Origin: Embleya hyalina
GTDB lineage: Bacteria; Actinomycetota; Actinomycetes; Streptomycetales; Streptomycetaceae
Assembly: GCF_003967355.1 (NCBI RefSeq)
Contig: NZ_BIFH01000037.1
Location: forward strand, 26,277-90,276
Length of the DNA stretch: 64,000 nt
Direction of reading: 5' to 3'
Every line of letters starts with the position of its first letter. Positions within the stretch are counted from its first letter, which is position 1. The notes beneath the pieces were generated by a model. That model saw nothing but the letters and a program-made list of their open reading frames with translations, had not been told where the DNA came from and ran no database searches. The position numbers were made by a program, and so were the translations under genes. Positions 38,634 to 46,462 of the stretch are shown here, piece by piece.

Positions 38634-39446
38634 GTGACAGGCGCGGAAACACCCTCTTCGTTCCGGCTCGCCTACGTTCCGGGGGTGACCCCCGCCAAAT
38701 GGGTGCGGATCTGGAACGAGCGGCTGCCCGACGTGCCCCTGGCGTTGCTCGCGGTGACCGCCGCCGAGGCGGCCGAGGCCCTGCGGAGCGGCGGCGCCGA
38801 CGCGGGTCTGGTGCGGTTGCCGATGGATCGGACCGGGTTGAACACGATCCCCATGTACACCGAGACCACCGTGGTCGTGCTCCCCAAGGACCACGACGTG
38901 ACGGCGGTCGACGAGGTCTCCGTGGAGGACCTGGCCGACTTCGTGCTGCTGCACCCCCTGGACGACCCGCTCGACTGGACCGGCGGCCCGCCCGGCGTGC
39001 CGGCCAAGGAGCGGCCGGCGACCACGGCGGACGCGATCGAGCTGGTGGCGGCCGGGGTGGGGCTGCTGATCGTCCCGCAGTCGTTGGCCCGACTGCACCA
39101 CCGCAAGGACCTGACGTATCGGCCGCTGGCCGGGGCCGGCGAGACGACCGACGAGGCCGCCGGGACTGCCGGGACCGTCGAGGTGCCGCAGTCGCGGGTC
39201 GCGCTGGCCTGGCCGGAGGGGGAGCCCTCCGAGCTGATGGAGGAGTTCATCGGGATCGTCCGGGGGCGGACGGTGAACAGCTCGCGCGGACGTACGCCCA
39301 CCCCGCCGCAGCCCAAGTCGGCGAAGGCGGCGGCCAAACGCCCCGACGCGCGCCGCAAGCCGGGCGGCGCCGGCACGGCCGGCCGAGGTGCACGCGGCGC
39401 CGGTGCCGGCAAAAGCGCCAAACGCGGAAAACCCCGCGGCCGCTGA
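38634..39446 (+). CDS. LysR-type substrate-binding domain protein lacking HTH
   Basis: This 270-residue protein corresponds to the periplasmic-binding-like effector domain of LysR regulators (F-R-L-A-Y-V-P-G-V, A-D-A-G-L-V-R-L-P, V-V-V-L-P-K-D-H, G-V-G-L-L-I-V-P-Q-S-L-A). There is no N-terminal winged HTH, so it cannot bind DNA in the usual LysR way. The last 60 residues are Lys/Arg/Gly/Ala-rich and could bind nucleic acid. The partner gene is the divergent DUF5997 gene, a conserved arrangement. A sensor role is plausible but unproven. Confidence 0.82.
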   Translation: MTGAETPSSFRLAYVPGVTPAKWVRIWNERLPDVPLALLAVTAAEAAEALRSGGADAGLVRLPMDRTGLNTIPMYTETTVVVLPKDHDVTAVDEVSVEDLADFVLLHPLDDPLDWTGGPPGVPAKERPATTADAIELVAAGVGLLIVPQSLARLHHRKDLTYRPLAGAGETTDEAAGTAGTVEVPQSRVALAWPEGEPSELMEEFIGIVRGRTVNSSRGRTPTPPQPKSAKAAAKRPDARRKPGGAGTAGRGARGAGAGKSAKRGKPRGR

Positions 39447-39599
39447 CCGAACCGGATCCCCACGCCCCAACGTCCCCACACCCCGCTTCGCGCGCACACG
39501 TCCCGCCTCCGCCTCCGCGTCCGTCCTCCGGCCCACCGGCGCACGTGTCCGGCGTGGCTCGTGCGTGGTACTCGGGGCTCGGGGGTCGGGGCTCGGGGC

Positions 39600-41126
39600 T
39601 CAGCCGAAGGAGAGGTTGGAGCACGGGTCGTCGTCGGCCGAGCGGACCTTGTCGACGACCGATGCCGGCGGGGGTGCGGGTGTCGAGGCGGTGGACCCGG
39701 TCGGCGGGGGTGGCTCGGTGGCGAAGGTGCGGCCGAGGGTGACGGTGAGGCCGGTTGCCGAGGTCGGCCGTAGTTCGGCGCCGGGGAACAGGTGGGCGAC
39801 GGTGTCGGCTCGGTCGCGTTCGCCCCGGCCGTACTCGATCACGGTCGCGATGTGGGTGCGGGAGGCGGCGGTCGCCGTGGTGGTGACGGTGAATCCGTTG
39901 GCCCTGAGGGTGTCCGCGGCGCGGGCGGCCAGGCCCGTGGTGGGGGTGCCGTTGTAGACGGCGACGCTGATTCCGGTGCCGGGTGGGGGCGCGGTGCTCG
40001 CCGGCGGCGAACCGGGGTTCGGGTCGGGGGACTTGCCGCCCGCGTCCTCGCCGTCGACGGTGCGGTCGGCGCGCAGCGCGCTCCACAGGATGTCGGCCTG
40101 GGGGCGGACGATCGCGACCCGTTCGCCCTGGTAGCGCCACGGTACCGTGACGAACTTGGTGTTGTGCAGGTCGATGTCGCGCAGGGACATCGCGAACGAG
40201 GTCAGCTTCTGTACCGACCCGAGGCCGGGGTCGACGGTCAGCGCCTTGGTGGCCGCGTCGGCGAGCGGGAACAGTGTGATCGGATCGAGGCCCTTGCCCT
40301 TGACCCGGGTGATCAGCGCGGCGACGAACGCCTGTTGGCGGCGGATGCGGCCGATGTCGGAGCCGTCGCCGAGGCCGTGCCGGATGCGTACGTAATCGAG
40401 CGCCTTGCGGCCGGAGACGTTCTGGCGGCCCTTGGCGAACAGCAGTTCGCCGCGCGCGTGGAGGTTGGGGTTCAGGTCGCCGGCGTATACGTCGGTGGGT
40501 ACGCAGACGTCCACGCCGCCGACCGCCGAGGTCATCTCGGCGAAGCCGGCGAAGTCGATCACGACGGTGTGGTCGACGCGCAGGCCGGTCAGCTTCTCGA
40601 CGGTGTTCTGCGTACAGGCGGGGTTGCCCCGGGTGGTGTCGCCCACGGAGAAGGCCGCGTTGAACATGGTGTTGGTTCTGGGCCCGGTCCAGGAGCCGTC
40701 GGGCAGTCGGCACGGGGGTATCTCCACGAGCGCGTCGCGGGGGATCGAGACGGCCACCGCGTGTCTGCGGTCGGCGTACACGTGCAGGAGGAACGCGGTG
40801 TCCGAGCGGCCGACGTCGCCCTGTCCGCCGCCGTACGCGTCGTTGCCGCCGGCGCGCGAGTCGGAGCCGATCACCAGCACGTTGTGGCCGCCGGTCTCCT
40901 CGGGGCGGTCGGGGGAGACGCCGTCGGCGGAGAAGGTCCGGATGTTGCCGTTGAGCCGCAGATAGATCCAGCCGGCGCCGGCCACGAGGAGGATGACGAG
41001 GGAGAGGGCGACGCCGACGAGCCGGCGGCGGCGCCTGCGTGGTCGGCGGGTGCGGGGCGTCTCGGTGGATATCCCGGGCCGCGGCCCCGACTCGGGCCTG
41101 GCGCCCGACCTGTGACTTCCCGACAT
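39600..41126 (-). CDS. LytR-CpsA-Psr (LCP) family cell-wall glycopolymer ligase
   Basis: This 508-residue membrane protein has a short basic cytoplasmic N-terminus, one transmembrane helix (about residues 36-56) and an extracellular LCP domain. It has H-N-V-L-V-I-G-S-D-S-R, G-R-S-D-T-A and D-Y-V-R-I-R-H, including the Arg and Asp residues that bind polyprenyl pyrophosphate. A C-terminal LytR_C domain (V-A-V-Y-N-G-T, G-L-A-A-R-A) and a Pro/Thr/Ser-rich tail follow. LCP proteins attach teichoic acids or other glycopolymers to peptidoglycan. ATG 41126 was chosen because the basic/TM start fits; the upstream frame extension is not conserved. Confidence 0.92.
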   Translation of the reverse strand: MSGSHRSGARPESGPRPGISTETPRTRRPRRRRRRLVGVALSLVILLVAGAGWIYLRLNGNIRTFSADGVSPDRPEETGGHNVLVIGSDSRAGGNDAYGGGQGDVGRSDTAFLLHVYADRRHAVAVSIPRDALVEIPPCRLPDGSWTGPRTNTMFNAAFSVGDTTRGNPACTQNTVEKLTGLRVDHTVVIDFAGFAEMTSAVGGVDVCVPTDVYAGDLNPNLHARGELLFAKGRQNVSGRKALDYVRIRHGLGDGSDIGRIRRQQAFVAALITRVKGKGLDPITLFPLADAATKALTVDPGLGSVQKLTSFAMSLRDIDLHNTKFVTVPWRYQGERVAIVRPQADILWSALRADRTVDGEDAGGKSPDPNPGSPPASTAPPPGTGISVAVYNGTPTTGLAARAADTLRANGFTVTTTATAASRTHIATVIEYGRGERDRADTVAHLFPGAELRPTSATGLTVTLGRTFATEPPPPTGSTASTPAPPPASVVDKVRSADDDPCSNLSFG

Positions 41127-41180
41127 CGCGCGGCCTCGTCCCGGTGGTTCGTTCGAGGCGAGCCGATCCGCCCCGATTCT

Positions 41181-41209
41181 TGTTTCTATAGTTGCGCAAT
41201 ATAGCAACT
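41181..41209 (-). promoter_or_regulatory. AT-rich promoter/operator upstream of LCP gene
   Basis: A short AT-rich island stands out in very GC-rich DNA. It holds AGTTGC and GCAACT, which are inverted around GCAATATA, and possible -10 boxes TATAGA or TATATT on the minus strand. It is about 60-80 bases upstream of the LCP start and is its likely control region. Confidence 0.55.
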
Positions 41210-41244
41210 GTTGTGGGTGGCCGGCCGGCACGCTCCGGTTCGAG

Positions 41245-41720
41245 GCCGGCGAATCGGAGTGCGCCGGGGTGTCGGCCCCGGTCGAGGGCGGCGTCCAGGA
41301 GGCCGAGCGGGGATGCGCCCAGGTTCGGCATCGCGGCGTGGAAGCGAGGCGGGGAGAATGCCGATACCCAGCGTGCGCGGGCCCGTTCGCGCAGGTCCGG
41401 GATGGCGAACCTGCCCCACGTGTACCGGCCGTGGGTCGGGTCGAACAGGCCGCGCCGGGCCTCGTGTACGGCGGCGGGGCCGGCCGGCGCGACGTCCTCG
41501 GTGAACCGGCGGGCCGCGTCCTCGACGGTCATCGCGCCGGTGGCATGGCGCGGCCGTGGCCGAGGTGTCCCGGGGCCACCTCGTGCACGACCATGTCGGC
41601 CATCAGGTCGCGGCTGAAGCCGCCACGCGGCCACTGGTCGCGCTCGGTCGCGGACCAGCCCGGGAGCGGGAGGCCGACATGGAACCGGCCAGGCGCGTCC
41701 GCCTCGTTCGCGGCGGCCCA
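41245..41720 (-). pseudogene. DUF885 metallopeptidase-like relic
   Basis: The minus strand encodes only C-terminal pieces of a DUF885 family protein in two frames. The upstream piece reads F-H-V-G-L-P-L-P-G-W through F-S-R-D-L-M-A-D-M-V-V-H-E-V-A-P-G-H, with the conserved H-E-x-x-P-G-H, and stops at 41529. The downstream piece starts M-T-V-E-D-A-A-R-R-F at 41532 and contains G-R-Y-T-W-G-R-F. Roughly 70-80 residues normally between these motifs are missing, as is the whole N-terminal half, and no stop ends the second frame in the expected place. It is a deleted, non-functional remnant. Confidence 0.75.
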
Positions 41721-41869
41721 GGTCGCGCCGCCCCCGCTCCGCGCCGGTCGTCGACTGTGCGGCCGGGTTGTGGGGTTGCTTTCGCTGTTCGGGCAACTTT
41801 CCCGCAGGGAGGGATGATTGTGTTGCGCCGGATCTACCGTTCCCGCAACTCGCGTTCTACGCTGCCGGA

Positions 41870-42187
41870 ATGAGGCATGTGGCGCCTGGGGCGCGTGAGA
41901 CCAGAACGGCGGAGCGGATATCGCCCCCGACCGCCGACGAACCCATCCGGATGATCGTGGCGCGCAACGTGCGGATGCTCGCCCGGCGCGACGGCTACAC
42001 CGACGGGGCCATCGGCGAGGCGCTGGGCCACGGCCGCTCCTGGGCGTGGCGTCGGTTCACCGGAGAACTGCCCTTCGACCTCAACGACGTGGAGCGCCTG
42101 GCCGAACTGTTCCAGGTCGACCCGGCACACCTGCTCGCCCCCGCTCACACGTGGGCGCCCGACCCGTCCCGGAGGGTGGTCTCATGA
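41870..42187 (+). CDS. Small helix-turn-helix protein
   Basis: This 105-residue protein has a Cro/XRE-like HTH: I-V-A-R-N-V-R-M-L-A-R-R-D-G-Y-T-D-G-A-I-G-E-A-L-G-H-G-R-S-W-A-W-R-R-F-T-G, followed by D-V-E-R-L-A-E-L-F. The ATG at 41870 lies seven bases after TACGCT (41858-41863), so the mRNA is probably leaderless. Its stop overlaps the next start as ATGA, which couples it to the hypothetical protein downstream. It probably regulates its own unit. Confidence 0.75.
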   Translation: MRHVAPGARETRTAERISPPTADEPIRMIVARNVRMLARRDGYTDGAIGEALGHGRSWAWRRFTGELPFDLNDVERLAELFQVDPAHLLAPAHTWAPDPSRRVVS

Positions 42188-42690
42188 GCACCGAACGTCG
42201 CCCGAGCAGTCGCCGCAACCGCGTCGACAACAAGCACCGCATCGAGCGGGCCACAACCCGCCGCGCCACGCGCCACAACGACGGGGCGTCCGTGCCCGCG
42301 ATGTCCTCGGAGGTGATCGAGGCCGCGCTGTACCGGGCCGCCGAAGGCGACTACGCGGCGCAGGCGACCACGTACATCCTCACCGAGGAGGGCTCCTTCG
42401 TCCGCCGCCCCGACCTGTACGCGGTGTGTCTGGACTGGTCCGACGACGGCCGCTACGCCTCGGTGCGGTGGGAGACGCTGCGCGAGGTGGTCACCGCGCC
42501 CGACGGGCCGTACCCCGACGGGGCGTTGCGCACCATCCTGCTCCTGTGTTGTTCGCTGCACGACGACGGCCCGGTCCCGCTGTCCCGCCTGGCCTCGCTC
42601 GACACCACCAACGCCCGCATCGTCTCCCGAGGCGTACACATCGCCACCGGCGCGCTCCCGTTGCGCCAAGCCCTGGGCAACACCCCCTGA
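42184..42690 (+). CDS. Hypothetical protein coupled to HTH gene
   Basis: This 168-residue protein is of unknown function. The first 40 residues are strongly basic (many Arg, Asn and His). The rest alternates acidic helices with E-A-A-L-Y-R-A-A-E-G-D-Y and a W-S-D-D-G-R-Y-A-S-V-R-W segment, then L-L-L-C-C-S-L. No membrane segment is seen. The ATGA overlap with the upstream HTH gene shows coexpression at a fixed ratio, as in regulator-effector pairs, but no toxin family is recognised. Confidence 0.65.
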   Translation: MSTERRPSSRRNRVDNKHRIERATTRRATRHNDGASVPAMSSEVIEAALYRAAEGDYAAQATTYILTEEGSFVRRPDLYAVCLDWSDDGRYASVRWETLREVVTAPDGPYPDGALRTILLLCCSLHDDGPVPLSRLASLDTTNARIVSRGVHIATGALPLRQALGNTP

Positions 42691-42776
42691 CCGGTCGCGG
42701 CGGCCGCCCGAACGCGGGCCGCCGCCGCCCGTAGCGGCTCGACCCCCGCCCTCCCGGCGGGGGCGGCCGGACGACA

Positions 42777-42822
42777 GTGGTTGCATATTAAAACTGGGTC
42801 TCCTATGGTCATGGTGGTTGCA
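42777..42822 (+). promoter_or_regulatory. Promoter with flanking direct repeats before hydrolase
   Basis: A sigma70-type promoter is clear: TTGCAT at 42781-42786, a 17-base spacer, and TATGGT at 42804-42809. GTGGTTGCA occurs twice, at 42777-42785 (overlapping the -35) and 42814-42822 (just after the -10), 37 bases apart. The repeats are suited to a regulator that loops or contacts both sides. A base composition low in GC marks the site. Confidence 0.75.
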
Positions 42823-42876
42823 AGTTGCCACCACGCGGAACGTGGACGGACCGTACGATCGAGGAGACCACCCGAG

Positions 42877-43827
42877 ATGATCGCCGCCGACGAGACCTTC
42901 CAGGGCAGCTATCCCTTCGCGCCGCACCACAGTTCGGCGCCCGGATTCCGGATGCACTACGCGGACGAAGGGGCCGGTCCGGTCGTGTTGTGCCTGCACG
43001 GCGAACCCACGTGGGGCTACCTGTTCCGGGACCTGATCCGCCGACTCTCGACCGACCACCGGGTCGTCGTGCCGGACCACATGGGCTTCGGCAAGAGCGA
43101 GACCCCGACCACGCGCTCCTACCGGCTCGGGGACCACGTCGACAATCTGGAGGCGCTGGTCCTCGATCTCGACCTGACCGACATCACCCTGGTCATGCAC
43201 GACTTCGGCGGTCCGGTCGGCATGGGTCTGGCGGCACGGCACCCGGACCGGATCGCGCGCGTCGTCGCCGTGAACGCACCGACGCCGTTCGGACAGGAGG
43301 ACCTGGGCGCGGTACTGGCCGCCAACGCCGCCGAGTCGCCCTGGTTTCGCTGGATCGCCCGCGCGCACGGCGACGGCACGCTCGAACACGTGCTGGGCGC
43401 CCTGGACTTCACCATCCTCAGTACGCTCGCGCTGAACGGATTCGAGGACACCCGGATCATCTCCCCGACCTGGATCGAAGCGTACGGCTCGGCCTTTCGC
43501 ACGCCCGAGGAATGCCTCGGCGCGATCGGCTGGGCCCGGGGCTTCGCCACCGGCGCGCATACCTTCGAGACACCGACCGCCGAGGTCCGGGCCGGGCTCG
43601 CCGACACCCCCGCGCTCGCCGTCTGGGGCACCGCCGACCGGACCCTGGCGGCCGGCCACTTCCTCCCGCTGTTCCGCGCCGCCTTCCCCCGGGGCCTGAT
43701 CACCGAGCTGCCGGGCGTGGGCCACTACAGCCTCGAGGACGCCCCCGAGACGATCGCCGCGCTGATCCGGCAGTTCCTCGCCGGGACCACCACCGACGTG
43801 CTCCGGGGACGTTCGGTGGCCGCCTGA
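42877..43827 (+). CDS. Haloalkane dehalogenase-like alpha/beta hydrolase
   Basis: This 316-residue hydrolase is closest in motif to haloalkane dehalogenases: H-G-E-P-T-W-G-Y-L-F-R near residue 41, nucleophile Asp109 in M-H-D-F-G-G-P-V-G, and a C-terminal G-V-G-H-Y-S-L with the catalytic His. In proven dehalogenases the residue after the nucleophile is Trp, which binds halide. Here it is Phe110, so halide binding may be altered and another substrate is possible. ATG 42877 has GAGGAG ten bases upstream. It has a well-formed promoter of its own. Confidence 0.85.
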   Translation: MIAADETFQGSYPFAPHHSSAPGFRMHYADEGAGPVVLCLHGEPTWGYLFRDLIRRLSTDHRVVVPDHMGFGKSETPTTRSYRLGDHVDNLEALVLDLDLTDITLVMHDFGGPVGMGLAARHPDRIARVVAVNAPTPFGQEDLGAVLAANAAESPWFRWIARAHGDGTLEHVLGALDFTILSTLALNGFEDTRIISPTWIEAYGSAFRTPEECLGAIGWARGFATGAHTFETPTAEVRAGLADTPALAVWGTADRTLAAGHFLPLFRAAFPRGLITELPGVGHYSLEDAPETIAALIRQFLAGTTTDVLRGRSVAA

Positions 43828-43935
43828 CACGGCGCGGCGACCCCGCGGACGCCCGCCGCCCGCCGTCCGTGCGGATGCCCCGGGCGGAGGGGAGCGGGAC
43901 CATGGAGGCAGGGCGACATGAGCGGGAGGTGTGCC

Positions 43936-44121
43936 ATGGCCGCCAAGTTCGAGATGTACACCGACAAGGCAGGCAAGTTCAGGTTCCGCCTGAAAGCCGG
44001 CAACGGGCAGATCATCGCCGTCGGCGAGGCCTACGAGACACGTGCGGCGTGCATGAACGGGATCGACTCGATCAAACGCAACGCCGCCGACGCCAAGGTC
44101 GTCGAACTCGCCAACGCCTGA
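43936..44121 (+). CDS. YegP/DUF1508 family protein
   Basis: This 61-residue protein is a single DUF1508 unit: A-K-F-E-M-Y-T-D-K-A-G-K-F-R-F-R-L-K-A-G-N-G-Q-x-I then S/G-E-A-Y and G-I-D-S-I-K-R-N-A. The family is widespread, of unknown molecular role, and often expressed on stress. ATG 43936 has GGGAGG about seven bases upstream and fits the domain exactly. It is monocistronic, followed by a large hairpin. Confidence 0.92.
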   Translation: MAAKFEMYTDKAGKFRFRLKAGNGQIIAVGEAYETRAACMNGIDSIKRNAADAKVVELANA

Positions 44122-44150
44122 GCCGACGTCCCGGCCGGTCCGGCGACCGA

Positions 44151-44198
44151 CGCGGGCCGGGAGCCGATGTCCGTCGTGGCATCCGCTCCCGGCCCGCG
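44151..44198 (+). terminator. Large hairpin terminator after YegP gene
   Basis: Perfect 14-base arms (CGCGGGCCGGGAGC and complement) at 44151-44164 and 44185-44198 enclose a 20-base loop. The loop itself has a GATG/CATC inner stem. It ends the short YegP transcript. Confidence 0.85.
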
Positions 44199-44239
44199 GG
44201 CGAGCCCGTTCGGCATCCGCGTCGGTGTCACCGCGACGC

Positions 44240-44600
44240 GGGCTCGCGTTCGGAAGTCGGCGCCCCGGTCCCACCGGCGGCGGCGGGGCCGCCTTCGGCA
44301 CGGTGAGCAGGGCCGGTACGCCCGCCGCCCGCCAGAGCGCCCCGCAGAGGAGGAACGCCCGGTCCGGGCCCGCCGCGCAGGCGTCGCGCAGCGTGTCCGG
44401 CACCGCGCCCCGACCGCCGGCCGGAGCCGTCGCCGCGAGTTGTCCCGCCCGGCCGCCGCCCGGGGCCTCGGCGGTCGTGTGCGGGTCGGCGGCGAGGACG
44501 GTCCCGCCCCGCGCAGCGCGTGCTCGACGCCGTCCCGAAAGACCACGCCCACCACCGCGAAGCCCGGCTGCCGGAAGGTGTCGAGCGCCCCACCGGCCAT
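44240..44600 (-). pseudogene. Possible frameshifted, unidentified coding remnant
   Basis: In the 530-base gap 44122-44651, the minus strand shows coding-like sequence from ATG 44600 (F-A-V-V-G-V-V-F-R-D-G-V-E-H-A-L-R-G). It continues sensibly only after a one-base shift in a G-rich run near 44515 (G-T-V-L-A-A-D-P-H-T-T-A-E-A, later A-F-L-L-C-G-A-L-W-R-A-A-G-V-P-A-L-L). No stop closes the second frame near its end. I recognise no family; it may be a relic or chance. Confidence 0.3.
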
Positions 44601-44651
44601 CCCGGCCCGGCCCTCGCCCCGGCCTCGCTCCCGCCGCCGAACCGGTGTGTT

Positions 44652-45833
44652 TCAGCGGGCGGACCCCATGGTCGCGGTCGCGGACATGGATGTGGACGAA
44701 GGGCCGAAGGTGTCGGGGGCGTCGGGCGTACCGCCGCCGGCTGTTCGGGTGGAGGTGGCGGCGCCGTCCACGTTGCCGGCGGTATCGGTGGTCGAGGTCG
44801 GCGATCCCGACGCCGAGGTGGGCGGGGACGTGGTCGGGGCGGCCGCGGTGGACGCCCCGTCGGAGGGGACGAGAGTCGGCTGGATGGAGGCGGTGTCGAT
44901 CAGCCGGATCGCCGCCAGCAACGCGCGCAGGCGGTTCGCCTCGATCGCGGGTTCGGACTCGGCGAACGCGCCGTCGGCCCGGGAGATGCGGTCGGGAGGC
45001 ACGTCGTGCGCGCCCGGTGTGGCGCCGACGCCCACGACGAACGAGGCCGGGTCGCCGCCTTCCGCGTTCGGCGGATCGGTCGTGCCGAAGCGCAGCGCGT
45101 ACAGCGAGGACTTCTCCGGTGCCATCGGCGCGATCACCGCGACCACGTGCTCCCCGCTCGCCAGTGCCCCCGGGTCCAGGGTCAACGGGACGCGCACCGG
45201 TACGCGGGAGCCGGGAAGCACACTCTCGGCGATGTGCCGGGCCCGTTCGGCGTCGGCGGCCGGGCCGGTGAGCGAGACCACGGCCCACGCGTCCCGCGCC
45301 CACTGCCAGGCCAGTTCGAGCCGGCCGTCGACCGGGGTCGGGCCGATCAGCCACACGGCCGGACGCTCCCGGACCGACGGCGCGCCGGCGCCGGCCGCGC
45401 TCGCCGTCGCCGGGAACCGCCCCGCCGCGTACATCGTCACCGTCGCCCGGGTGGCCGCCAATTCCGGCGCGGCCCCCGGCTTCTCCGGGCCCAGGGTCAC
45501 CCGCTGGCGAAAGCGGCCCGTCTCGTAGGACACCGGCGTGTAGCCGCCCGCCGAGCCGACCCGGAAGGTGCGCTCGCGTACGTCGAAGCCGCCCCCGGCG
45601 GCCGGCCCGAAGCGCCCGTCGCGCGACGGCGTCGCGAGCACCACCGTCACCAGCGCGATCATCGCCACCGCGACCGCGCCGCCGACCACGGCCAGCGCCC
45701 GGCGGGCCCGCACCGTGCGGCGACCGTCGCGGATCGCGCGCGCCACGTACACGCCCGGTTCGTCGCACCCGACCGGAGGCGTCTCGCGCAACGCGGCCAG
45801 CAGTCGGGCGCCCTCGTGTTCCTCGGTGTCCAT
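44652..45833 (-). CDS. Membrane-anchored partner protein of ECF sigma factor
   Basis: This 393-residue protein has a cytoplasmic N-terminus of about 44 residues, one transmembrane helix (about 45-67) and a large extracytoplasmic part. The last 80 residues are Ser/Thr/Ala/Pro-rich and of low complexity. It begins seven bases downstream of the ECF sigma gene, which is the usual place of an anti-sigma factor or regulatory membrane partner. No canonical zinc anti-sigma (H-x3-C-x2-C) motif is visible. The role as sigma regulator is inferred from position. Confidence 0.72.
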   Translation of the reverse strand: MDTEEHEGARLLAALRETPPVGCDEPGVYVARAIRDGRRTVRARRALAVVGGAVAVAMIALVTVVLATPSRDGRFGPAAGGGFDVRERTFRVGSAGGYTPVSYETGRFRQRVTLGPEKPGAAPELAATRATVTMYAAGRFPATASAAGAGAPSVRERPAVWLIGPTPVDGRLELAWQWARDAWAVVSLTGPAADAERARHIAESVLPGSRVPVRVPLTLDPGALASGEHVVAVIAPMAPEKSSLYALRFGTTDPPNAEGGDPASFVVGVGATPGAHDVPPDRISRADGAFAESEPAIEANRLRALLAAIRLIDTASIQPTLVPSDGASTAAAPTTSPPTSASGSPTSTTDTAGNVDGAATSTRTAGGGTPDAPDTFGPSSTSMSATATMGSAR

Positions 45834-45840
45834 CGCCCGC

Positions 45841-46359
45841 CTACTCCCCTTCCCATCGGGCCACGACGGGCCCGTCCAGCAGTGTGCGCAGGCGCGCGAG
45901 GCCCAACGCCGTCTGGCTCTTCACCGTGCCCTGCGAGCAGTTCAGGATCTCGGCCACCTCGGCGACCGGCAGATCGCACAGGAACCGCAGCACCAGCACG
46001 ACCCGCTGCCTGGGCGGTACCCGGGACAGCGCGATCCGCACGGCGTCGCGCGTCTCCACGTCGGGTCCGGGCGGCGCGGCGGGCAGCGGGATGTCCTGCG
46101 GCGCGCCGATCAGCCGTACCCGGGCCCAGGCCAGGCGGCGCTCGTTGAGGAACGCACGCACCAGCATGCGGTGCACGTAGCGGTCCAGGTCGTCCGCCGC
46201 GCTCGCGCGCCGCCAGTGCACGTACAGGCGCGTGATGGTGTTCTGCACGACGTCGTCCGCCCGGTCCGGGTCACCGCACAGCAGGCGGGCGACCCGGCGC
46301 AGCGCGGGCAGCCGGGCGGACACGTACTCCGTGTACGCGTGCTCGTCGCTCGCCCGCAC
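45841..46359 (-). CDS. ECF RNA polymerase sigma factor (SigE-like family)
   Basis: This 172-residue sigma factor belongs to the large actinobacterial group often called SigE family (sigma-70 domains 2 and 4). It starts R-A-S-D-E-H-A-Y-T-E-Y-V and has A-R-L-L-C-G-D-P-D-R-A-D-D-V-V-Q-N-T. Region 4 contains L-P-V-A-E-V-A-E-I-L-N-C-S-Q-G-T-V-K-S-Q. GTG 46359 has GGAGG eight bases upstream. It is followed immediately by its membrane partner gene. Confidence 0.93.
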   Translation of the reverse strand: MRASDEHAYTEYVSARLPALRRVARLLCGDPDRADDVVQNTITRLYVHWRRASAADDLDRYVHRMLVRAFLNERRLAWARVRLIGAPQDIPLPAAPPGPDVETRDAVRIALSRVPPRQRVVLVLRFLCDLPVAEVAEILNCSQGTVKSQTALGLARLRTLLDGPVVARWEGE

Positions 46360-46462
46360 CCGCCTGTCCTCCCTCGCCCAACCGCCGATGCCGGCGCCTC
46401 CCGGGGACCGTATCGACTCCGGGTCGGCCGCGATCGCCCCGGTCCGACCCGCCGCCACCCGC

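Noticed and set aside
42145-45768. A 1207-residue minus-strand open frame
   Set aside because: It crosses several genes in other frames (dehalogenase-like, YegP, sigma partner) and has no continuous family similarity. Only a short piece at 44240-44600 was kept as a doubtful remnant.
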